From: Bacillota bacterium
Lineage (GTDB): Bacteria > Bacillota > Clostridia > Lachnospirales > Bianqueaceae
DNA length: 64,000 nucleotides
Assembly: GCA_017620135.1 (NCBI GenBank)
Contig: JAFZQZ010000027.1
Span: 1-64,000, forward strand
Direction of reading: 5' to 3'
Position numbers and translations under genes: made by a program. Each line of letters starts with the position of its first letter. The stretch's first letter is position 1. The notes under the pieces are model-generated. The model saw only the letters and a list, made by a program, of their open reading frames with translations. It had not been told where the DNA came from and searched no databases. This document shows positions 24,266 to 33,168 of this stretch, piece after piece.

Positions 24266-25987
24266 TTAGAACTCGATGCTTTCTTCCGTAGGAACCTTTT
24301 CTACCTGCTCTTCTTCATCTGCCTCGCTGATCGTTTCATAGCTGGAGGAACGACTCGGATTCTTTTCTTCCACGATGCCTTTCTCTTTCTTGACGGCATC
24401 GTTGAAGAAACTCTGCTGCGTCTTGTTGCTGATTTCCCAGGTGATCTCTTCCGCGGCATCTTTGGAAAGGCCGGAGAGGGGAGACGGACTGGCCAGAGCA
24501 CTGTCGATCTTGCTGTAGGGCACATCTTTCAGGAGGTTCTTATCCAGGTCTTCATAATTGTAAGTCCCATCCTGGTTTTTCTTCCCGGAGACTTCGTTCA
24601 GCACATAATACTCTTTTGTGAGTTTCTCGACACTGCCGATCCTTTCCTGCTGTTCTTCTTCGTCATATTCGAAATCGTCCATCAGACTGTTCCTGATCTT
24701 TCCGGCAGTTTCCTGGATCTCCCGGATCCTTGCGCCGATCGTGTTGGCATTCATGACTTTTTTGGCAGGCTCGCCCACGCCGGCGACAGACTCGAGCTTG
24801 CGCATTTCTTCGATCATTTTGCCGCCGTGGCCTTTGGCAAACAGCTCTCTGGCTGTACGGCTGTTGGCGATACGCTTATAGGCCTTATCGGAAACCAGCG
24901 TATTCACCTTCTCCGCTAACGTTCCGTCGGTGGGGATCTTCCGGTTCAGGGTGGCTTTATGATCCCGCTCGGCTTTGATCATATTCCGCAGAACGAGTAC
25001 TTCCGCAGAAGCCTTCGCGTAATCGAATTTCGGCAGTTTGGAGCCGGGACGGGGACCGGTCGCGGTAAGAAGTTCGCCCCATGTCGCATCTCCGCGGCTG
25101 TGCATTTCCTGAAGCTGCAGGGCTTCGATCCGCTGTTTGGCTGTCGGCATATAGCGTTCCAGGGACGGATCATTCGGCATCTTGCCAGGTGCATATTCTT
25201 CCGCGATAAACTTGGTGAACAGCGTGTCCAGACCGCCGGCATGGCCGGTTCCCATCGCCTTTTTGACAGCGGCGTTCCAGCCTTCGCTCCGGCTTACTTT
25301 TTTCATAAAGTCCTTAAAAGTAGGATCATTTTTTAGTTTAGCAGCTTCTTCGCGAATCTGGCTTTCCGTAAGATCAGTGCCGATGAGGGTCGCCTTGTCG
25401 TCTCTCTTGCATCCGGAAAGCTTTCTAGCCGCCATGATCAGCGCGATCTTTTCTTCGAGATAGGCAGGATTCGCTTCTCTTTCCGCTCTGGTATTTCCCA
25501 TTTTCATGTAACCTTTGATCCAGGCGGAAGCGGACTGAGAACGGGCAAGCTCATCATCCGTCAGTTTTTCCAGAGCAGCTTTGTCGGTCGTAGCGATGGT
25601 CTTGCCGGGCTTGGAAAGAGTGGTACCGAAAAACGTATCAAACTGTTTCAGATGGTTTTTGTTGCCAGCCTTTACATCATCTCCGCCAAGCAGAGCGTCA
25701 CGGAAGGTCTTCTCGCCCAGACTGACATCGAGCAGCTTCTGGGTATTCAACATCTGCTGAAACGCTTTTTCGAGTTCTTCGTCTGTCTTTTCTTTATTGG
25801 ACGCGAGTTTGCTGACGGTATTTTCCAATCGGATGAAACCCAGATGCGCGTCGACCGGCAGATCCAGGGTATCGTAAATGACCGGTCTGAGACCCATGAG
25901 CTGGGTCTGAAGGAAAGTCAGGTGTCTTTTCGCGGTCTGGGGATCGTTTTTATATTTGCGAACTAATTCTTTTGCTGTGATTGCCAT
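24266..25987 (-). CDS. large hydrophilic protein of unknown family
   Basis: A 573-residue Lys/Glu-rich, largely helical protein without signal peptide or membrane segments, so probably cytosolic. I do not recognise a domain. Visible features are an N-terminal helical region (1-120); the stretch TDLTESQIREEAAKLKNDPT near 205 followed by SEGWNAAVKKAMGTGHAGGL, resembling a repeat seen in other uncharacterised large clostridial proteins (from memory); and an acidic Ser-rich tail (about 540-573, EEEQVEKVPTEES). The GTGHAGGL loop is Gly-rich, but a nucleotide-binding role is not supported. It has a good promoter, a GGAG site and stands alone. Its style (size, charge, disordered tail) resembles the kinase-like pair at 44.7 kb, but I see no clear homology. 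Confidence 0.7.
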   Translation of the reverse strand: MAITAKELVRKYKNDPQTAKRHLTFLQTQLMGLRPVIYDTLDLPVDAHLGFIRLENTVSKLASNKEKTDEELEKAFQQMLNTQKLLDVSLGEKTFRDALLGGDDVKAGNKNHLKQFDTFFGTTLSKPGKTIATTDKAALEKLTDDELARSQSASAWIKGYMKMGNTRAEREANPAYLEEKIALIMAARKLSGCKRDDKATLIGTDLTESQIREEAAKLKNDPTFKDFMKKVSRSEGWNAAVKKAMGTGHAGGLDTLFTKFIAEEYAPGKMPNDPSLERYMPTAKQRIEALQLQEMHSRGDATWGELLTATGPRPGSKLPKFDYAKASAEVLVLRNMIKAERDHKATLNRKIPTDGTLAEKVNTLVSDKAYKRIANSRTARELFAKGHGGKMIEEMRKLESVAGVGEPAKKVMNANTIGARIREIQETAGKIRNSLMDDFEYDEEEQQERIGSVEKLTKEYYVLNEVSGKKNQDGTYNYEDLDKNLLKDVPYSKIDSALASPSPLSGLSKDAAEEITWEISNKTQQSFFNDAVKKEKGIVEEKNPSRSSSYETISEADEEEQVEKVPTEESIEF

Positions 25988-26050
25988 GATTATTTCTCCT
26001 TTAATTGACAGTTATGTGATTTGTTATTATTATTTGAACTAACGGAGCTT

Positions 26051-26084
26051 ATTTTATACTTGCTCTTTTGCTTATGCAAGAGCA
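26051..26084 (-). promoter_or_regulatory. promoter with overlapping inverted repeat for the 573-residue protein gene
   Basis: On the minus strand TTGCAT, a 17-base spacer and TAAAAT form the promoter. The inverted repeat TGCTCTT/AAGAGCA (26061-26067 and 26078-26084) covers the -35 box and spacer, a plausible repressor site. Confidence 0.6.
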
Positions 26085-26120
26085 TCACCTAAGATGGCAT
26101 AAGAAAGGCATATTTTCTCC

Positions 26121-27242
26121 ATGATGTGGTTGATTATAATAGGAAGTCTGATCCTGATGGTTGCCGGAGGGATCGCGTATCTCACTTTCCGAAGCGCGAA
26201 ATTCAGTTTTGTTCAGAAGATCTCCCGCGGAAAACGCTGGCTCGCGCGGTTGATCTGTCTTGGTTTTTTTATCAGCCTGACGAGTCTGCTTTATATCCTC
26301 ATGAACCTGATGAACGCGCTGGTCTGTCTGATCCACCTGGTGATTTTCTGGATGATCTGTGACCTGACCGGCTGGATCGTCTCGCTGATCCGGAAAAAGA
26401 AAGCGCACCGGTACTGGGCAGGCGCGGCAGCCATTCTTCTGTGCGTCGTTTATCTGGCTTACGGATGGTATTCGGCGCATCATATCCGGCAGCAGAGCTA
26501 TCAACTGGAAACAGAGAAAGGGACAGGACATCTGCGGATCGTACAGATATCGGATTCCCACCTGGGCACGACATTCCACGCGGACAAATTCGGAACTTAT
26601 ATCGATCAGATCAATGCTCTTTCTCCCGATGTCGTGGTCATTACCGGGGACTTTGTCGATGACGATACTTCCCGGGAAGACATGCTGAGCGGATGCGGCG
26701 CACTGGGAAAGCTTCAGACGAAATACGGTGTTTTCTTCGTCTTTGGGAATCATGACAAAGGTTACAACAGTGAATCGTCCCGCGGCTGGTCAGGTAGGGA
26801 ACTGAAAGAACAGCTGGAAGCGAATAACGTCATCGTATTGCAGGACGATGTCCGGCTGATCGACGGACGGTTTTATATCGTCGGCCGGCGAGACCGATCG
26901 GAAGAACAGCGGGGAAACGGGCGGATAGAAGCAGATCAGCTGCTCGGTGAACTGGATCATGACGAGTATATCATCGTACTCGATCACCAGCCCTACGATT
27001 TTGAGGCGGAGGCGGCGGCCGGGGCGGACCTGGTGCTCTGTGGCCATACCCACGGAGGACAGCTCATTCCGATCCGCCATGTGGGAGAATGGATCGGGGA
27101 AAATGCTCTTCGATACGGTTATGAGAGGATCGGAGGGACCGATTTCATCGTCACATCCGGGATCGGCAGCTGGGCGATCCGGTTCAAGACCGGGTGCTGG
27201 AGCGAATATGTCGCGATCGATATCCGGCAGGAACGACGATAG
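26121..27242 (+). CDS. membrane-anchored metallophosphoesterase
   Basis: A 373-residue calcineurin-like phosphoesterase. Three to four N-terminal helices (about 2-22, 42-62, 64-85, 98-115) anchor it. The catalytic domain has every metal-binding block: QISDSHLG near 141, VITGDFVDDD near 172, FGNHDKG near 210, the His of LDHQPYD near 289 and LCGHTHGGQL near 309. This layout resembles the YkuE/YaeI group, whose members include phospholipid-headgroup or UDP-sugar-lipid hydrolases, but the substrate is not identified here. The ribosome site is weak. A kinase-like gene follows 28 bases downstream. Confidence 0.87.
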   Translation: MMWLIIIGSLILMVAGGIAYLTFRSAKFSFVQKISRGKRWLARLICLGFFISLTSLLYILMNLMNALVCLIHLVIFWMICDLTGWIVSLIRKKKAHRYWAGAAAILLCVVYLAYGWYSAHHIRQQSYQLETEKGTGHLRIVQISDSHLGTTFHADKFGTYIDQINALSPDVVVITGDFVDDDTSREDMLSGCGALGKLQTKYGVFFVFGNHDKGYNSESSRGWSGRELKEQLEANNVIVLQDDVRLIDGRFYIVGRRDRSEEQRGNGRIEADQLLGELDHDEYIIVLDHQPYDFEAEAAAGADLVLCGHTHGGQLIPIRHVGEWIGENALRYGYERIGGTDFIVTSGIGSWAIRFKTGCWSEYVAIDIRQERR

Positions 27243-27270
27243 AAAGCTGTTTGAATAGAGGAGGTTCGCC

Positions 27271-28170
27271 ATGGTCAAACAAACGATCGACGGGATCGAA
27301 TACCGGCTGAAAGTGCCGCGGGACCTAACATTTATCAGAAAATATGGTACAGTATTTACTGTGATCGATGAGACCGGTTCCGGATGTATCTGCTTCGGTG
27401 TGGGGCAAAACGATCAACGGTTTTTTATCAAGATCGCAGGCGCCGATACGATCGAAGGAGAAGTTTCGCCGGAAGAGGCGGTCCTTGATCTGAAACGAGC
27501 GGTGGGCCTGTATACGGCGCTGACACATCCGAGCCTGATCCGCCTTGTGGAGCATTATCCTAAGGACGATCTGTATGTGGCTGTTTTCGAATGGGTGGAA
27601 GGCGAAGGACTGTTCGACCACTGGAATTTCGAAAAATATGAGAGGCTGGGGATCCGGTCGCCGAACGAGCGTTTCAAAGCACTCCCGGCAGAAAAGAAGA
27701 TAGCCGCGGCGTTGGATATTCTTTCATTTTTTGAAAATGTCGCGGCAAAAGGATACCGTGCCTGTGATTTCTATGACGGAAGCCTGATCTATGATTTCGA
27801 CCGGGACCGTCTGATGATCTGTGATATCGACCTGTTCCGTCCGGCTCCTGTGATCAATGAGACGGGAGAAGATTACTGGGGGACCAAACGGCTGAAAGCG
27901 CCGGAAGAATATCAGAAAGGCGCGGTGATCGACGAGGCCACCAACGTCTTCACCCTTGGTGCATTATTTTTCGACTTTTTTGGAAAATATACAGAAGATC
28001 AGATCCGGCTAAGATATAAAGAAAATGCCTTTTCTCCGTGCAGACCGGAGCAGTGGACACTCTCCGGGGATGTCTACCGGGTCCTCCTCAAGGCGACGAT
28101 GCCGGACCGGGAAAAACGCTATCAGTCGATCCGCGAATTTGCGGAAGATTTCAGGGCTGCTGTCCACTGA
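27271..28170 (+). CDS. divergent Ser/Thr protein kinase-like protein
   Basis: A 299-residue protein-kinase-fold protein. The ATP-binding Lys is likely in FFIKIAG near 52. The catalytic loop reads ACDFYDGSLIYDF near 168, with the HRD Asp kept but the usual Asn replaced by Ser, and the metal-binding DFG is replaced by DID in ICDIDLF near 188. An APEEYQKG segment near 209 matches the end of the activation segment. Similar proteins occur in many Bacillota (from memory) and may be active atypical kinases. No membrane segment is present. Its pairing with a phosphoesterase gene upstream is suggestive but not proof of a shared pathway. Confidence 0.8.
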   Translation: MVKQTIDGIEYRLKVPRDLTFIRKYGTVFTVIDETGSGCICFGVGQNDQRFFIKIAGADTIEGEVSPEEAVLDLKRAVGLYTALTHPSLIRLVEHYPKDDLYVAVFEWVEGEGLFDHWNFEKYERLGIRSPNERFKALPAEKKIAAALDILSFFENVAAKGYRACDFYDGSLIYDFDRDRLMICDIDLFRPAPVINETGEDYWGTKRLKAPEEYQKGAVIDEATNVFTLGALFFDFFGKYTEDQIRLRYKENAFSPCRPEQWTLSGDVYRVLLKATMPDREKRYQSIREFAEDFRAAVH

Positions 28171-28227
28171 TCAGGACTGGCAAAAAGCGTCGATCCACGA
28201 CTTTTTAAAGTTTTTTATATCACTGCA

Positions 28228-28256
28228 TTGACAGTCTCTTTTTCTCGTGATAACTT
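28228..28256 (+). promoter_or_regulatory. promoter of the second DUF5058 operon
   Basis: A consensus TTGACA, a 17-base spacer and TAACTT. The predicted leader of about 80 bases contains the hairpin GTCCTGT-TCATC-ACAGGAC (28284-28302), which matches no riboswitch I know. Confidence 0.7.
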
Positions 28257-28344
28257 ACAATTATAAGAAACTTGCCACAGATCGTCCTGTTCATCACAGG
28301 ACCCTGCGGTTGGAAAAATATTCACGAAGGGGGAATTTTGTACC

Positions 28345-29058
28345 ATGTCTGCTATCAAAAGCATGAATCCAACTCTATGGATCTTCGCGGCTATCCTGAT
28401 CGCACTCGTTCTGGTCCAGTCCTTCCTTTTCCTGCGGCTTGCGCTTCGCTTCAACGATAAGCACAAGCTCCTGAAGAAGGAAGAGATCAAGAGCGCAGTA
28501 CGCACCGGCTCTATCGCTGCGATCGGCCCATCGATCTCCAGCATCGTCGTGGCGCTCAGCCTGATCGCTATGGTCGGCTCAGCTACCACGTTCATGAGGT
28601 GCGGCGTTATCGGCGCACCCGGCTGGGAACTGCTCATGGCCAACATCGCCGCAGGTACTGCCGGTGTGGATTTCAACAGCGAAGGTTTCACCACAGCCGT
28701 CTTTACCTTCTGCCTCTTCTGTATGGTACTTGGTTCAGCTCCGTATTTCCTGAACACTTTCATCATGTTGAAGCCCATGGATAAGATGGTGGAGAAATCT
28801 AAAAAGAAAAATGCCAAACTGTCCTTCATGCCCTATCTGAGTGCCAGCGCCATGTTCGGTCTTCTTACCTACAGCCTGTTCGACCAGTACAAAGGTATCC
28901 CCAGTCTGGTCGCCCTGGTCGCAGCATTCATCGGTTATTATCTGTTCAACAAGCTTGCCAAGAAAGTCGGCAGCAACCTGATGGGAAGCTTCTCCCTCGC
29001 AGTCGCGATGGTCGTAGGCATGTTCTTCGGTCAGCTTACGTCTTCGCTGATCGCTTAA
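28345..29058 (+). CDS. DUF5058 family membrane protein (second copy)
   Basis: A 237-residue membrane protein with about six helices, paralogous to the protein at 6.0 kb. It keeps the order of features: an N-terminal helix after NPTLW, then LLKKEEIKSAVRTGSIAAIG corresponding to the GMDVAKMKRTII region, then PSISSIVVALSLIAMVG. It lacks the long charged linker of the first copy, having only SKKKNAK there. An AGGGGGAA site precedes the ATG. A partner membrane gene follows after 15 bases and an M19 dipeptidase after that, the same order of functions as at 6-9 kb. It probably forms a complex with the partner. Confidence 0.8.
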   Translation: MSAIKSMNPTLWIFAAILIALVLVQSFLFLRLALRFNDKHKLLKKEEIKSAVRTGSIAAIGPSISSIVVALSLIAMVGSATTFMRCGVIGAPGWELLMANIAAGTAGVDFNSEGFTTAVFTFCLFCMVLGSAPYFLNTFIMLKPMDKMVEKSKKKNAKLSFMPYLSASAMFGLLTYSLFDQYKGIPSLVALVAAFIGYYLFNKLAKKVGSNLMGSFSLAVAMVVGMFFGQLTSSLIA

Positions 29059-29073
29059 TAGGAGGTAATGATC

Positions 29074-29832
29074 ATGAGCGAAAATAAAAACAATACTGTC
29101 CTGACCGCTGAGGAAGATTATACTTTAAATTTCGTCGATAACGTACATCGCATCGGACGTATTACCATGGCGATCGCCCTGGTCCTCAGCTTCCTTCCCA
29201 TAGCCTATTTTGCTTTCATCCAGGGATATCTGCTTCCCGGAAGCACTTATCTGGCCGGTATCCTTTCGATCTCCGCGATCGGTATCGGTATGTGGCTGAG
29301 TGAGCCTGAAGCTTACTGGCCGGTCCTTGGCAGTGCCGGCACCTATATCGCGTATCTGTCCGGTAACGTCGGTGGCATGCGTTTCCCCGTCGCGACCACC
29401 GTTCAGAAAGATATGAACGCCGATATCACGACCCCCAAAGGACAGGTCGTTACGATCGTCGGTATCGTTGCTTCGGTCGTTGCCAACCTGATTATCCTGC
29501 TGATCATCGTTCTGGCAGGTGATTTCATCCTTTCGATCCTTCCCCAGGTCATCATTTCTTCCTTCAGCTTTGTCGTCGTTTCCATGCTAGGCGCTATGCT
29601 GCTGATGAATATCCAGTCCAAGGGCGGCCTCAAGGGTATCCCGAAAGTGCTGCCGTATATGCTGATCGGTACCGCTGCCTGGTTCGTCTGCAACAAAGTA
29701 TTCCCCAACATGTTCGGCTGGGGCATGGCGATCGCCGTCGGTCTTTCCGTTCTGGTCGGCTACTTCATCTACAAGAATGATCTGAAGAAGGCCGAAGCGG
29801 AAGCAAAACCGGAAACACCCGCGGAAGAATAA
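29074..29832 (+). CDS. membrane protein, partner of DUF5058 (second copy)
   Basis: A 252-residue membrane protein with about six helices and a charged C-terminal tail. It shares with the protein at 6.9 kb the HRIGRI motif before the first helix, the loop PVLGSAGTYIAYLSGN, an R/K-x-P-V/C-A motif and a following long hydrophobic segment. The ATG at 29074 is seven bases from GGAGGT; the in-frame ATG at 29068 is too close to it. It is placed between the DUF5058 and dipeptidase genes. Confidence 0.75.
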   Translation: MSENKNNTVLTAEEDYTLNFVDNVHRIGRITMAIALVLSFLPIAYFAFIQGYLLPGSTYLAGILSISAIGIGMWLSEPEAYWPVLGSAGTYIAYLSGNVGGMRFPVATTVQKDMNADITTPKGQVVTIVGIVASVVANLIILLIIVLAGDFILSILPQVIISSFSFVVVSMLGAMLLMNIQSKGGLKGIPKVLPYMLIGTAAWFVCNKVFPNMFGWGMAIAVGLSVLVGYFIYKNDLKKAEAEAKPETPAEE

Positions 29833-29847
29833 GGAAGGTATCCCGTA

Positions 29848-30834
29848 ATGTATCATGCGATAGATATGCACTGCGATACACTGATGCACGCATTCCTGCA
29901 CGGCGGGGACCAGGCGGATGTGTATCAGAAGCCGGATCTCAACCTTGATGTCGCTCGCCTGATACAGGGCGGCGCTCTGGCACAGTTCTTCGCGATCTTC
30001 ATCGTCCCGGAAGGCGTTTATCACTATTTCGGTATGGAGCCTGTTCCGGTGGACAAGTATATCGCCGGATGTGCCCAGGTATTTGAAAACACCCTGGCCC
30101 GTTATCCCGAGATTACGGCGAAAGCCCTGAACGCGGCGGACGTCGAGCGTAATCATCGGGACGGCAAACTCTCCATGATCCTTACCATGGAAGACGGCGT
30201 CGCGGTAAACGGTGATATGAAGGTGCTGGACAAGTTCTACGACATGGGCGTTCGCGCGCTCAGCCTCACCTGGAACGCGCCGAACTGTTTCGGCGCGCCG
30301 AACTCCCGTGATGCCGCGATCATGCAGACAGGACTGACGCCTTTCGGAAAGGAAGCGGTCAGCCATATGCAGGATATCGGTATGCTGGTAGACGTCAGCC
30401 ACCTGTCTGACGGAGGCTTCTGGGATGTCTGTGAGCTGGCCAGAGTACCTTTTGTCGCGACGCATTCCAACTGCCGCGCGCTTTGCAATCATCCCCGCAA
30501 CATGACGGACGACATGATCAAAGCGCTTGCTTCCAAGGGCGGCGTCATGGGTCTGAATTTCGGACCTGAATTCCTGGATGACACTCCGGATAACCATGTC
30601 AGCGCGATCGAGCGTATGGTCGCGATGGCGCTGCACATCAAGAAGATCGGCGGATCCGACACGATCGGCATCGGTACCGATTTCGACGGTATCGAAGGGC
30701 AGCTGGAGATCGGAAGCCCCGATAAAATGCATCTGCTGGCGGATGCACTGGCATGTAATGGTTTCTCGTCTGATGAGATCGACAGGATCTTCTCCGGAAA
30801 CGTCATGCGTGTCATGAAAGAAGCTATGAAATAA
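29848..30834 (+). CDS. M19 membrane dipeptidase family zinc peptidase
   Basis: A 328-residue M19 (renal dipeptidase type) enzyme with a TIM barrel and two-zinc centre. Ligands are seen in AIDMHCDT (His, Asp) at residues 5-10, TMEDGVAVNGD (bridging Glu near 114), VDVSHLSD near 180 and FVATHSNCR near 202, with GIGTDFDG near 275 as the C-terminal Asp motif. These enzymes cleave dipeptides, including some with a D-residue at the carboxyl end. No signal peptide is present, so the substrate must be brought into the cell; the two preceding membrane proteins are candidates for that. A terminator-like hairpin follows. Confidence 0.9.
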   Translation: MYHAIDMHCDTLMHAFLHGGDQADVYQKPDLNLDVARLIQGGALAQFFAIFIVPEGVYHYFGMEPVPVDKYIAGCAQVFENTLARYPEITAKALNAADVERNHRDGKLSMILTMEDGVAVNGDMKVLDKFYDMGVRALSLTWNAPNCFGAPNSRDAAIMQTGLTPFGKEAVSHMQDIGMLVDVSHLSDGGFWDVCELARVPFVATHSNCRALCNHPRNMTDDMIKALASKGGVMGLNFGPEFLDDTPDNHVSAIERMVAMALHIKKIGGSDTIGIGTDFDGIEGQLEIGSPDKMHLLADALACNGFSSDEIDRIFSGNVMRVMKEAMK

Positions 30835-30838
30835 CAGG

Positions 30839-30872
30839 ATCAGCGGGACGAAATATTCTTCGTCCCGCTGAT
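30839..30872 (+). terminator. hairpin after the M19 dipeptidase gene
   Basis: A 14-base perfect stem, ATCAGCGGGACGAA/TTCGTCCCGCTGAT, with a 6-base loop, followed only by TTTATG. It is likely a terminator despite the short T-run. Confidence 0.7.
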
Positions 30873-30906
30873 TTATGCCCGTAAAATATAATACAGGAAG
30901 TGATGT

Positions 30907-32118
30907 ATGATGAAATACGATTTTACATCCATTATGGACCGGCGCGGTAAAGACGCGATCGCGATCGACGGCCTGGGAGCCATCCCGGGCTTCACCCCGG
31001 ACGCCCCGAAACCGGGTTTTGACCCGATCCCCATGTGGGTCGCGGATATGAACTTCCCGACGGCACCGTCGATCCAGGAAAAGATCAAGGCCCGCGTCGA
31101 GCATCCTGCCTACGGATATTTCTTTACCCCTGACGAATACTATGATTCGATCATCAACTGGCAGACAAAGCGCAACGGCGTCAAAGGACTGGAGAAGAAG
31201 CACATCGGATACGAGAACGGCGTCCTCGGCGGCGTGATCAGCGCGCTGAATGTCATGTGCTCCCGGGGCGACAAGATCCTGGTGCACAGCCCGACCTATA
31301 TCGGGTTTACCATGTCGCTGGAAAACAACGGCTATGTCCTGGTCCACAGCCCTCTGAAACGCGATGAAGAAGGCGTGTGGCGCATGGACTATGACGACAT
31401 GGAGAAGAAACTGAAAGACAACAACATCCATGTCGCGCTTTTCTGCTCGCCCCATAACCCCACCGGACGTGTCTGGGAGAGGGAAGAGCTGGAAAAGGCC
31501 ATGGCTCTCTTTGAAAAATACGAGGTCCAGATCGTTTCCGATGAGATCTGGTCCGATATCATCCTGAACGGAAACAAGTTTATCCCGACACAGTCCGTGA
31601 ACGAATATGCCCGTCAGAACACCGTGGCGATGTACGCGCCGAGCAAGACCTTCAATCTGGCCGGCCTGATCGGGTCCTATCATATCATCTATAACGACCG
31701 CCTGCGCGACCGTGTGCTGAAGGAGTCTTCCCTCACCCATTACAACAGTATCAACGTTCTTTCCATGCACGCGCTCATCGGCGCTTACTGCACGGAAGGG
31801 CAGGAGTGGGTCGACGAGCTGTGTGAGGTGCTGAGCGGGAATGTGAATTTCGCATATGACTATATCCTGAAGAACTACAAAGGCATTTCGCTGGCCAAGC
31901 CGCAGGGCACCTACATGCTATATCTGGACTGCGCGGAATACCTGAAAGAAAAAGGGATGACGACAGACCAGCTGCTCAAGGCAGGATGGGATGTGGGCGT
32001 TGTCTGGCAGGACGGTCGTCCTTTCCTCTATCCGGATACCATCCGCATGAACCTCGCGCTGCCCTATTCCCGTGTGCAGGAAGCCTTCCGGCGCCTGGAT
32101 GAATATGTCTTAAAGTAA
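30907..32118 (+). CDS. MalY/PatB-type aminotransferase (C-S lyase)
   Basis: A 403-residue fold-type I PLP enzyme. The N-terminus MKYDFTSIMDRRG and the block PMWVADMNFPTAPSIQEKI are typical of the MalY/PatB group, which cleave cystathionine or other cysteine conjugates. The PLP lysine lies in YAPSKTFNLAGL near 248, the Asp in SDEIWSDI near 216, and the phosphate-binding Arg near the C-terminus in TIRMNLALPYSR. Cystathionine beta-lyase or peptide-derived cysteine-conjugate lyase activity would suit the peptidase context. The hairpin upstream suggests a separate transcript, although a TATAAT at 30887 has no good -35. Confidence 0.87.
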   Translation: MMKYDFTSIMDRRGKDAIAIDGLGAIPGFTPDAPKPGFDPIPMWVADMNFPTAPSIQEKIKARVEHPAYGYFFTPDEYYDSIINWQTKRNGVKGLEKKHIGYENGVLGGVISALNVMCSRGDKILVHSPTYIGFTMSLENNGYVLVHSPLKRDEEGVWRMDYDDMEKKLKDNNIHVALFCSPHNPTGRVWEREELEKAMALFEKYEVQIVSDEIWSDIILNGNKFIPTQSVNEYARQNTVAMYAPSKTFNLAGLIGSYHIIYNDRLRDRVLKESSLTHYNSINVLSMHALIGAYCTEGQEWVDELCEVLSGNVNFAYDYILKNYKGISLAKPQGTYMLYLDCAEYLKEKGMTTDQLLKAGWDVGVVWQDGRPFLYPDTIRMNLALPYSRVQEAFRRLDEYVLK

Positions 32119-32136
32119 AAATCAAAGGAGATTTCT

Positions 32137-33156
32137 ATGAAATATACAAAATTAGGCAAATCCGATGTCATCGTTTCCAGGATCTGTATCGGATGTATGG
32201 GCTTCGGCGTACCGGTACCCGGCGGACATCAGTGGACGCTGGACTATGAGAGCTCGAAAACGATCATCGCGTACGCACTGGAAAAAGGCATCAATTTCTT
32301 CGACACGGCCATGGCCTATTCCGGAGGCACCAGTGAAGAGTTTATCGGCAGAGCCTTCCGTGAACTGACCACCCGTGACAAGGTCGTGATCGCGACCAAG
32401 TATTCCCCCAGAAATCCGGAACAAAGACAGAATATCGGAGGAAAAGAATGGATCCGTCAGTGCCTGGACAACTCCCTTAAGCGGTTAGGAACTGATTATG
32501 TGGATCTTTATATCATGCATAGCTGGGACTACGCGACACCCGTCGAGGAATCGCTCGAAGCCCTTGATGAAGCGGTGAAAGCGGGAAAAATCCGGGCGAT
32601 CGGCGTCAGCAACTGCTATGCCTGGCAGCTGGCACAGGCGAATGCCCTCGCGGAAAAGAATGGATGGACCTCGTTTGTTTCCATTCAGGGACACTACAAT
32701 CTGATCGCCAGGGAAGAGGAAAGAGAAATGGCGCCGTTCTGCTATGCGAATGGGATCGCCATGACGCCCTACAGCGCGCTGGCAGCGGGCCGACTTTCAA
32801 GAAAACCCGGCGAGACGACCAAACGTCTGGAAATGGATGCCTATGCCAAGTTCAAATATGATTCCACGGAAGAACTGGACGGCAGGATCATTGCGAGAGT
32901 CGCGGAGATCGCGGAAAAACGCGGTGTGACAATGACAGAAGTCTCTCTGGCATGGCTGCTTTCTAAAGTGACAGCTCCGGTCGTCGGCGCGACCAAGCCG
33001 CATCATATCGATGGTGCTGTGGGCGGTGTGGAGCTGGAGCTGACGCCGGAAGAAATGAAATACCTTGAAGAACCCTATGTTCCTCATGAACTGGCGGGTA
33101 TGCTTGCCGGAACCAAAGGGATCATTCCCGTAAAGAATATCTTCCCAATAGAATAA
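32137..33156 (+). CDS. aldo/keto reductase (AKR family, no Fe-S domain)
   Basis: A 339-residue NAD(P)H-dependent reductase. The catalytic set is complete: Asp and Tyr in FFDTAMAYSGG (about 54-60), Lys in IATKYSPRN near 87 and His in YIMHSWD near 128. The C-terminal cofactor site shows PVVGATKPHHIDGAVGG near 284. It resembles YajO/Tas-like oxidoreductases. The substrate is unknown. It follows the aminotransferase gene by 18 bases with AAAGGAG and is followed by the TIM-barrel fusion gene 12 bases on, so these genes form an operon. Confidence 0.9.
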   Translation: MKYTKLGKSDVIVSRICIGCMGFGVPVPGGHQWTLDYESSKTIIAYALEKGINFFDTAMAYSGGTSEEFIGRAFRELTTRDKVVIATKYSPRNPEQRQNIGGKEWIRQCLDNSLKRLGTDYVDLYIMHSWDYATPVEESLEALDEAVKAGKIRAIGVSNCYAWQLAQANALAEKNGWTSFVSIQGHYNLIAREEEREMAPFCYANGIAMTPYSALAAGRLSRKPGETTKRLEMDAYAKFKYDSTEELDGRIIARVAEIAEKRGVTMTEVSLAWLLSKVTAPVVGATKPHHIDGAVGGVELELTPEEMKYLEEPYVPHELAGMLAGTKGIIPVKNIFPIE

Positions 33157-33168
33157 AAGGAATATACT

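Noticed and set aside
28257-28344. riboswitch in the leader of the second DUF5058 operon
   Set aside because: Only one 7-bp hairpin is seen; no conserved core of a known riboswitch and no terminator/antiterminator pair.
29587-31770. 727-codon open frame on the minus strand
   Set aside because: It runs antisense across three well-supported genes and an intergenic hairpin; the translation has no recognisable domain.
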